From contig NZ_FNPI01000029.1 of the NCBI RefSeq assembly GCF_900107275.1, positions 1 through 42,526 of the forward strand: a DNA stretch of 42,526 nt, given 5' to 3'. Positions 35,157-42,526 of the stretch are shown in pieces. A program made the position numbers and the translations under genes. Under the pieces are notes generated by a model that was given only the letters and a program-made list of their open reading frames with translations, had not been told where the DNA came from and ran no database searches. The DNA is from Evansella caseinilytica. Its GTDB lineage: Bacteria > Bacillota > Bacilli > Bacillales > Salisediminibacteriaceae. The number at the start of each line of letters is the position of its first letter. The stretch's first letter is position 1.

Positions 35157-35186
35157 ATCATACCCGATCCGCCTGTTGATAATCAA
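35157..35186 (-). promoter_or_regulatory. Probable promoter of the serS T-box transcript
   Basis: TTGATT (35181-35186) and TATGAT (35157-35162), spacer 18, about 45 bases upstream of stem I and just after the pdxT stop codon. Confidence 0.5.
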
Positions 35187-35204
35187 CCTTGAATCGGAAA
35201 AACA

Positions 35205-35786
35205 TTACTTTTTCAGACTATCTCGAACCATATCAACAAAATATTGATGCATACGTCGATCATCTGTCAATTCCGGATGAAAGGAGCACGCTAAGTACGG
35301 CCCCTGCCTGGCGGCGACGATTTCCCCATCCAATGTTGCCAGTACGTCTACCTCTTTCCCGACTTTCTGGATAATCGGCGCACGAATAAATACTCCGCGA
35401 ACATCGGCGCCGATTCCTTTCACGGATAAATCCGCTTCGAAGCTCTCCCGCTGTCGTCCAAAGGCATTGCGTTCCACCTTCATATTAATGACTGCTAAAT
35501 GAGGTTCAGCATACCCTTCCAGCTCATCAGCCATAAGAATAGCGCCGGCACAGGTTCCAAACATCGGCTTTTTCTCAGCAATAAATTGCTTTATCGGTTC
35601 AAAAAAATCATATTTGTCGATTAAACGGCGCATCGTTGTACTTTCTCCACCTGGGAGCACGAGCCCGTCAAGGTCGGTAAGCTGTTCCACTTTTTTGACA
35701 GCTATGACATTTACGTCAGGAGCTTCCAATGCCTTTACATGTTCCCTTACAGCACCTTGTAATGCTAATACACCTATGTTCATCAT
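35205..35786 (-). CDS. pdxT: Pyridoxal 5'-phosphate synthase glutaminase subunit PdxT
   Basis: Releases ammonia from glutamine and feeds it to PdxS for vitamin B6 synthesis. 193 residues. Class I amidotransferase landmarks: oxyanion-hole LPGGESTTM at 44-52, nucleophile C79 in GTCAGAI, and H170-P-E172. A GAGGAG site lies nine bases before the first of two adjacent ATGs. It follows pdxS by 34 bases. Confidence 0.97.
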   Translation of the reverse strand: MMNIGVLALQGAVREHVKALEAPDVNVIAVKKVEQLTDLDGLVLPGGESTTMRRLIDKYDFFEPIKQFIAEKKPMFGTCAGAILMADELEGYAEPHLAVINMKVERNAFGRQRESFEADLSVKGIGADVRGVFIRAPIIQKVGKEVDVLATLDGEIVAARQGPYLACSFHPELTDDRRMHQYFVDMVRDSLKK

Positions 35787-35820
35787 GATGGATAACTCCT
35801 CTCACTTCCAAATCACAAGC

Positions 35821-36708
35821 TTACCAACCGCGATCCTGCATACGATCCTTTTTCTCCAGTGTAGCTATTTCGATCCCTTTCATCGCCGTTCCCAAGTTTT
35901 TCGACAGTTCCGCGATTAAAGCATAATCTTCATAATGCGTTGTTGCCTCGACGATGGCACGGGCAAATTTTTGCGGGTTATCGGACTTAAAGATACCGGA
36001 GCCGACAAATACACCATCTGCACCCAATTGCATCATTAATGCAGCATCCGCCGGTGTAGCCACACCGCCGGCAGCAAAGTTAACGACAGGGAATTTTCCG
36101 CTGCGTTTCATTTCCAGCAGGATTTCATAAGGCGCTCCTAAATTTTTTGCTTCCGTCATCAGCTCATCTTCGGACATGCCGATTACTTTTTTGATTTGTG
36201 ACTGCATCATACGCATGTGACGGACAGCTTCGACAATATTCCCTGTTCCCGGTTCGCCTTTCGTACGGATCATCGAAGCTCCTTCCCCTATCCGGCGGGC
36301 GGCTTCGCCAAGATCACGGGCACCGCATACGAACGGAACAGTAAATTCGCGCTTGTTTAAGTGGTACACTTCATCCGCAGGAGTTAATACTTCACTTTCA
36401 TCAATGTAGTCAACACCCATCGCTTCAAGAACCCTTGCTTCGACAATGTGCCCAATACGTGCTTTAGCCATTACCGGGATGGAAACGGCGTTTTGAACTT
36501 CTTCAACAATCGTCGGATCAGCCATGCGGGCAACTCCGCCTGCAGCACGAATATCGGAAGGGACCCGCTCTAAAGCCATAACAGCCACAGCGCCTGCTTC
36601 TTCAGCGATTTTTGCTTGTTCCGCATTCACGACGTCCATAATCACGCCGCCTTTTTGCATTTCAGCCATTCCGCGTTTTACACGATCAGTTCCAGTAAGT
36701 TTTTCCAT
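35821..36708 (-). CDS. pdxS: Pyridoxal 5'-phosphate synthase lyase subunit PdxS
   Basis: Makes pyridoxal phosphate from ribose 5-phosphate, glyceraldehyde 3-phosphate and ammonia. 295 residues, beta-alpha barrel. The two catalytic lysines are K82 (VMAKARIGH) and K150 (RTKGEPGTG); [13 protein letters not shown] marks the phosphate-binding side. Forms a twelve-plus-twelve complex with PdxT, encoded next. A TATAAT at 36785-36790 is the likely -10 box. Confidence 0.98.
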   Translation of the reverse strand: MEKLTGTDRVKRGMAEMQKGGVIMDVVNAEQAKIAEEAGAVAVMALERVPSDIRAAGGVARMADPTIVEEVQNAVSIPVMAKARIGHIVEARVLEAMGVDYIDESEVLTPADEVYHLNKREFTVPFVCGARDLGEAARRIGEGASMIRTKGEPGTGNIVEAVRHMRMMQSQIKKVIGMSEDELMTEAKNLGAPYEILLEMKRSGKFPVVNFAAGGVATPADAALMMQLGADGVFVGSGIFKSDNPQKFARAIVEATTHYEDYALIAELSKNLGTAMKGIEIATLEKKDRMQDRGW

Positions 36709-36784
36709 AGTATTTATCCCCCTTAAAGATGTTTTATTTGTATTTTGGTTGTAAATCTACATAATATCCAGTGCTTCCATTCCC

Positions 36785-36790
36785 ATTATA
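36785..36790 (-). promoter_or_regulatory. Likely -10 box of pdxST
   Basis: Perfect TATAAT about 77 bases before the pdxS start codon. No convincing -35 box is seen 16-18 bases upstream. Confidence 0.4.
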
Positions 36791-36838
36791 GCGAATAAGA
36801 TAGGAATATTGATAGAAAACACTTTACAAAATACCATT

Positions 36839-36890
36839 AAGATCGCCGTTTATCGATCTGAACAACCGTGACGCATGATGTGAAGCCGGT
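36839..36890 (+). repeat. Decayed repeat copy K
   Basis: AAGATCGCCGTTTATC, GAACAACCGTGACGCA and GAAGCCGGT line up with the loop, right arm and body start of copies C1 and C2, with scattered mismatches; the left arm is gone. It shows that the family includes old as well as fresh copies. Confidence 0.5.
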
Positions 36891-37027
36891 TTGAGGAACT
36901 CTCACTTCCCTTGTATATGTTATGTACTTCCTTCCGTCATGACTCGTTATTTCACATATCAGGTTGTAAAAAGTGACTGCTCACAAGCAAAATTGTTTTC
37001 AAAAGCATAAGGGCAAAGTGTCGCTCC

Positions 37028-37154
37028 TTGTCTCTTCCTTTGCCCACCGGTATCATGCTGATTGTCTATCCGTAGACAGCTTGCAGCTTCTCAGCGATAA
37101 ATCGCTCGTTGCTTTGGGGACGTCTCAAAGAGGACCTCCTCTTGAAGACATCCC
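37028..37154 (-). repeat. Repeat sharing the middle part of copy A, plus a long hairpin
   Basis: On the minus strand CTGAGAAGCTGC.AGCTGTCT (37074-37094) matches copy A at 2201-2221 in 20 of 21 bases, and AGGAAGAGACAA recurs downstream in both. Next to it, 37117-37133 and 37138-37154 form a 17-bp stem with three mismatches; on the plus strand this is followed by TTTTT. The rest of the 450-base gap between pdxS and dacA shows no gene. Confidence 0.6.
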
Positions 37155-37164
37155 TTTTTCACGC

Positions 37165-38574
37165 TTAAAACCAACCGCTTACCGTTTCTGCAATGGAATT
37201 CCAAAGACCTGAGAAAAATTCGCCGATACCTCTGAAAAAGAGGGTAAATCCTCCTGCTTTTTCAACGGCTTCATTCGTAACGATATCCACCGACCTTGCT
37301 GTCATCCCGTCCCCTTGCAGGTACGTTTCTTCCTCATCTCCGGTGTATTCGACAACCATTTTTCCGATGACTGTATTTTCTTCCACCGGCGCAATTAGCC
37401 TTTCTTGATCATCAAAGAGAGAATCGTCAAACGTTACTGTATAATTATACAGTTCTTCTTCCCCTTCACGGATAAACGCTGATACAGCTTCTGCTGTGGA
37501 AATCGAAATTTCGTCTTCTTTTCCTTTCACCACCGGTATCGTCTCATAGCCTTCCAACTTCAGATCGGCAGGGAAAAGCTCTTGCCTTGAAAAATTATTA
37601 AAGCCGTACTCCATCAGGCGTTCCGTTTCACTAAAACGGTCGCCCCGCACTTCCAAGCCCATGACAACGGAAATTAACCGTTGTCCATCCTTTTCGGCTG
37701 TACCCGTAAAACAGAAGCCGGCAGAGTTTGTGGAGCCTGTCTTTAAGCCGTCGATATATTTATAGTCATGCTGGGGCTCGATTGATCCTTCGAGCATCCA
37801 GTTCCAGTTGTCCATGTCTATTGCATCTTCCGTACCTTCTTTAAACGTTTTTTTCGGAATGCTTGCTGTTTCCAGTACTTCAGGAAAATCATTCACTAAA
37901 TGATAGGCAAGAATCGCCGTTGCCCTTGCAGACATATAGCTGTCGTCATTTGCTTCTGTTCCTTCAGGATGATTACCATTTAACAAATTGTTAGGCAGCC
38001 CGGAAGAATTGACAAACTCGAAATCTCCCAGCCCAGCTTCAGCAATCTCATCAAGGTCAGTCATTCCGTACTGGGCCCCTTCTTCGCGGAGTACTTTACC
38101 CATTCCCAGTTCCTTGCCTTTCTCATTCATCATTTCCACGAATTTGCCTTCAGAACCGGCAATATGCTCCGCAAGCGCCATCACCGATGCATTGGCAGAA
38201 TAGATGGCTACCGATTCATATAATTCTCTTACCGTATATTCCTCGTCAGCTCTTAACGGGACATTGGACAATTCTCTTTGCTTGGACAAATCGTTTACTA
38301 AAAAATCGTTAATGGTGACTGTATCGTCCCAGGAAATATCCCCGTTGCTTATTGCTTCCAAAATCAAATATTCACTCATCATTTTAACCATGCTTGCCGG
38401 CGGTAACGGCTGGTCAATATTTTTTTCATACAATATTTTCCCTGTATCTGCATCAATTAAAATCCCTGTTTCCAGTACATCCGATTGATAATTTGCATTC
38501 GCAGGAACGCCTCCGATGAAAACACTCATAAATGAAACAACGAACAATAAACTGAGAATACTAATTCGTTTCAT
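37165..38574 (-). CDS. dacA: D-alanyl-D-alanine carboxypeptidase DacA (PBP5)
   Basis: Trims the terminal D-alanine from peptidoglycan pentapeptides. 469 residues from the ATG at 38574, six bases after GAGAGGGTG. Signal peptide ends near PANA. Active-site motifs: S61-MV-K64, S126-AN128 and KTGSTNSAG near 257. The C-terminal domain and an amphipathic last helix (IGEFFSGLWNSIAETVSGWF) anchor it to the membrane. Second gene after guaB, as in B. subtilis. Confidence 0.97.
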   Translation of the reverse strand: MKRISILSLLFVVSFMSVFIGGVPANANYQSDVLETGILIDADTGKILYEKNIDQPLPPASMVKMMSEYLILEAISNGDISWDDTVTINDFLVNDLSKQRELSNVPLRADEEYTVRELYESVAIYSANASVMALAEHIAGSEGKFVEMMNEKGKELGMGKVLREEGAQYGMTDLDEIAEAGLGDFEFVNSSGLPNNLLNGNHPEGTEANDDSYMSARATAILAYHLVNDFPEVLETASIPKKTFKEGTEDAIDMDNWNWMLEGSIEPQHDYKYIDGLKTGSTNSAGFCFTGTAEKDGQRLISVVMGLEVRGDRFSETERLMEYGFNNFSRQELFPADLKLEGYETIPVVKGKEDEISISTAEAVSAFIREGEEELYNYTVTFDDSLFDDQERLIAPVEENTVIGKMVVEYTGDEEETYLQGDGMTARSVDIVTNEAVEKAGGFTLFFRGIGEFFSGLWNSIAETVSGWF

Positions 38575-38862
38575 CAATTACACCCTCTCCAATATTTCTG
38601 TGCTGATATATTTTATTCTGCCTGATGGTCTGTTTTTTGTCGCTCCTGCGCGTTCATAAAAGAGAAAAGCACTATTTTTTATTGTTGATTGCTGCGATAA
38701 GGCTAGTGGATAAAAACATGCCTCAGGCCATCTAAAACCGCAGCAGCTTCGTTAGGTTAGTTTCAGTTTCAGCAACATTCACGGCTTGTCCGCCACTGCC
38801 GAGGACGTCACCCCAAAAATCATTACAACTATTTACTGCACCAAGAAAGATTCCTTTTCGTA

Positions 38863-38981
38863 ATTGTTCAAAAAGTCCGGAAACAAAGCCTCGCGAATAT
38901 CTTTGTTGCGTTGGCCTCGGCAGCTAGATCCTGCCGCGCCTCAATATGCTTGGCACTGGTTATCTCCTTCTTTTTGAACAC
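38863..38981. repeat. Palindromic repeat J (GCGAA type)
   Basis: Same layout as repeat I: TTGTTCAAAAAGTCCGG at the left, GCGAATATCTTTGTTGCG, an inner stem CGGCAG..CTGCCG, CCGCGCCTCAATATGCTTGG and TTTTTGAACA at the right. About 119 bases. Of the 38575-38862 stretch before it I can say only that it holds no gene I recognise. Confidence 0.75.
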
Positions 38982-38991
38982 TTGCTTTTAT

Positions 38992-39035
38992 AAACTTGTT
39001 CAAAAAAAACTGCCTTTTTCCTTTGAACAAACTTG
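38992..39035. repeat. Dispersed repeat hairpin L
   Basis: ACTTGTTCAAA and TTTGAACAAACT pair around a T-rich middle (AACTGCCTTTTTCC). It is the hairpin part only, directly after repeat J. Confidence 0.55.
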
Positions 39036-39194
39036 AAAACAGCCCGAAAACTAAAGCAATGAACAATCGTCATTTTACCATAATTGAAGCAAAAAAAATA
39101 GATAGAGGAAAACTATCTATTTTCTCAATCTTATTTATTTCCATCCTCATGGAAGAAATACCCCTTTTTACAGCTTCCAAAAAGGGAAAGGAAG

Positions 39195-39225
39195 CGTTCC
39201 AAAAAGCTGTTTTCTTTTTGGAACG
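39195..39225 (-). terminator. Hairpin downstream of guaB
   Basis: Perfect 12-bp stem CGTTCCAAAAAG / CTTTTTGGAACG with a seven-base loop, 34 bases after the guaB stop codon; the following bases on the minus strand are pyrimidine-rich. The arm differs from the dispersed repeat tip (GTTCAAAAAG) by one inserted base, so it may be a recruited repeat. Confidence 0.55.
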
Positions 39226-39258
39226 ATGTTTTTATTTCCTCCTTTTTGGACTCACAAC

Positions 39259-40787
<1,529 letters not shown>

Positions 40788-41038
40788 GGCAACTGAAAGA
40801 GATGCTGGAGATTTTTTCAGCCGAATCTCGAATGGCTTTTTTGGAAACATAGCTAATGTGAGTAATATGTCCCTGTTTCTCTTCTTTACAGCTACCGGTA
40901 AGCAACAAAAGTTTATGACAGCTTCGATGATGATTAGCGGCTCTTTTTTCACCGGTATATGAGCGATATTTTTTGCGGGTCATAGCTGATTGAACATGTC
41001 AGGGTTACTAACCTTTAATGGCAGAGAGGTGCATCGTG

Positions 41039-41986
41039 ATGAATGATCAAACATTATTTACGACTATATTTCAATCTGCAGAGTACGTGAAGAATTATTT
41101 AAAAAAATGTTATGCCAATAAATGTCTTTCTTCCACTTCTGAGCTTGCTTTCCAGAATAGCTACTCGTTTATATACTACATCAAAATGGGGAATTCATTT
41201 TTCCAGCAAGGAAGCGCATCTCCCATGTCGATCCAACCGGTGCTGTTTTTTTACGGTCTGAGTCATTGGCTCAAAGGGGTTCTCCTTACCGCTGATCCAA
41301 ACTATCCGGCAACAACTCAAGTTTTGGCACATGGCATTTCAACGCGAAAAAGAAAAAAGCAAAGCTACCGCTTTCTATCGGATGAAATAAAAGTTCAAAA
41401 AGAAGGTTTTTTTCCATATGTATCCCAAACGTGTTTTGACGCTAAACAACTGACAGGTGAAAAATATAAAATGCGGCATTTGCTCATGGCCATTCCAGAA
41501 CTGCTGCCAATGTTTGCATCATTGGAACAAGAGCAACCATTACTAAACGCCGAGAAAACAGACGGTTGTTTAAAAGTATCATCTGTCCTTCTGAAGCGTC
41601 TCAACATGTCTCCAAAGCATTATGAAAGAATGGTAAAGGATAAAACCGGAGTAACGCTAAAATGCAAAGCTGATGACGACAACGAAAATAAAGCTGTCAT
41701 GTCACTTTACTTGGAAAAGGATACAGCAGACTATTTCCCATTGACAACTGCAATGGATCAGACCCATTATATTCCGGCTGTGCTACCGCTTTATTGGAGG
41801 CTGCCTGAAATATTGGCTCACTTTCTTTTACTTTATAATTTAAGCATGATTTGCCGTTACGAAACGGAATGGTGGGGGGAATTATTATATTCTCTTTCCT
41901 CTAATGATCGGCCGTTCATCGAGTCTTTTCTAAATTGTACTAAAGAAAAAGTCCCTTCCCTGATACAAAAGCTGTTTTTTCCTTAA
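41039..41986 (+). CDS. yaaC: YaaC family protein
   Basis: 315 residues, no known function. It stands divergent from guaB and beside the rRNA operon, as yaaC does in B. subtilis. Soluble, no signal or membrane segments; landmarks are FYGLSHWLKGVLLTADPNYP near 75-95 and LLYNLSMICRYETEWWGELL near 270-290, which fit the family. The ATG at 41039 lies nine bases after GAGAGG; the GTG just before it (41036) is equally possible. Nothing is visible between it and the 5S terminator (41987-42190). Confidence 0.88.
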   Translation: MNDQTLFTTIFQSAEYVKNYLKKCYANKCLSSTSELAFQNSYSFIYYIKMGNSFFQQGSASPMSIQPVLFFYGLSHWLKGVLLTADPNYPATTQVLAHGISTRKRKKQSYRFLSDEIKVQKEGFFPYVSQTCFDAKQLTGEKYKMRHLLMAIPELLPMFASLEQEQPLLNAEKTDGCLKVSSVLLKRLNMSPKHYERMVKDKTGVTLKCKADDDNENKAVMSLYLEKDTADYFPLTTAMDQTHYIPAVLPLYWRLPEILAHFLLLYNLSMICRYETEWWGELLYSLSSNDRPFIESFLNCTKEKVPSLIQKLFFP

Positions 41987-42190
41987 AGCCTATTTTTTGC
42001 GGGCAGATACAACACGAACGCTGAAATGAAAACTAGAAAAAATGACAGTCTGCTCTCCATTTGAGTTTAGGTTGAGTTCGAAATTTTTGATTCTTCATTA
42101 CGGGGAATTTGATTTACAGGGCAATTGGACCGCCCCCACACGCCCGGCAACGTCTGCGCTCTTCCTCTTCCAATCCCCCAAACAAATACA

Positions 42191-42218
42191 AAAAAAGACA
42201 CTCTCTATTGAGAATGCC
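42191..42218 (-). terminator. Terminator of the rRNA operon
   Basis: Stem GGCATTCTC / GAGAGTGTC (one G-T pair, loop AATA) followed on the minus strand by TTTTTTT, nine bases after the 5S 3' end. Confidence 0.9.
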
Positions 42219-42226
42219 TTTGTCTG

Positions 42227-42342
<116 letters not shown>

Positions 42343-42350
42343 TTCTGATG

Positions 42351-42526
42351 ATTGTCAATAAGCTACGAATCTCTTCGTCAACTGCGCTCGTTCGGTTCCT
42401 CACGTATGTCTGGATACGCTCCGGGCCTCTCTCGCTTGTTTCCTTGACCTTCTTGCTTCTTGCCAATCATTTGATTGTCAATAAGCGGCGAATCTCTTCG
42501 TCAACTGCGCTCGTTCGGTTCCTCAC
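42351..42526. repeat. 123-bp tandem repeat in the rRNA spacer upstream of 5S
   Basis: ATTGTCAATAAGC at 42351 recurs at 42474 and the following bases are the same except for a few (GCGAATCTCTTCGTC, CTGCGCTCGTTCGG), until the window ends. The unit contains CTCACGTATGTC..GATACGCTC and CCTTGACCTTCTTGC, so it resembles repeats I and J but has ATTGTCAATAAG in place of their tips. No 23S sequence is seen up to the edge. Confidence 0.75.

Noticed and set aside
34862-35161. A 99-codon minus-strand frame across the T-box leader
   Set aside because: It covers stem I of the riboswitch and repeat I, both of which explain the sequence; no binding site.

Overview
The window looks like chromosome from a Gram-positive, spore-forming member of the Bacillaceae. 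Gene order and direction match the Bacillus subtilis origin-proximal segment between two rRNA operons, rrnO and rrnA. Read on the minus strand, from the right edge leftwards, the order is 5S rRNA, (yaaC on the opposite strand), guaB, dacA, pdxS, pdxT, serS, tadA, SRP RNA, dnaX, yaaK, recR, yaaL, bofA, and then tandem rRNA promoters leading into a 16S gene just beyond base 1. BofA, YaaL, scr and the serS T-box support a Bacillus-type host. The secreted domains are acidic, which fits a salt- or alkali-tolerant species, but this is only a hint.

This conserved frame carries extra DNA. Between serS and tadA lie about 25 kb with four transcription units: two paralogous five-gene peptide ABC transporter operons of the appDFABC order (19.8-25.6 kb and 26.5-32.7 kb); the menaquinol-linked ammonia-forming nitrite reductase pair nrfH-nrfA (17.1-19.3 kb); and a twelve-gene System I cytochrome c maturation operon (8.4-16.6 kb: unknown membrane protein, ccmE, ccmF, two ccmH-like genes, a ccmI-like gene, another small membrane protein, ccmA, ccmB, ccmC, ccmD, ccmG). 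A smaller plus-strand group (ECF-type sigma factor, VOC protein, small protein) sits between dnaX and the SRP RNA.

The nrf and ccm units fit together: NrfH takes electrons from menaquinol, NrfA reduces nitrite to ammonium with five hemes, and the Ccm proteins export heme and attach it to their CXXCH/CXXCK motifs. Both promoters carry a TGTGA-N6-TCAC(A/T) palindrome about 30 bases upstream of the -10 box, the pattern of an Fnr-type anaerobic activator. Most Bacillaceae use System II (ResBC), so a complete System I here is unusual. It is also a variant, with CXXXY in CcmE and a divergent pair of CcmH-like proteins. The first app operon has a near-perfect CodY box between promoter and start codon.

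The most striking unexplained signal is a set of dispersed, hairpin-forming intergenic repeats tipped with TTGTTCAAAAAG. At least a dozen copies lie in 42 kb, several within 12 bases after a stop codon, one overlapping a stop codon, and one splitting the serS T-box riboswitch. A related repeat lies as a 123-bp tandem array before the 5S gene. No transposase is visible in the window.
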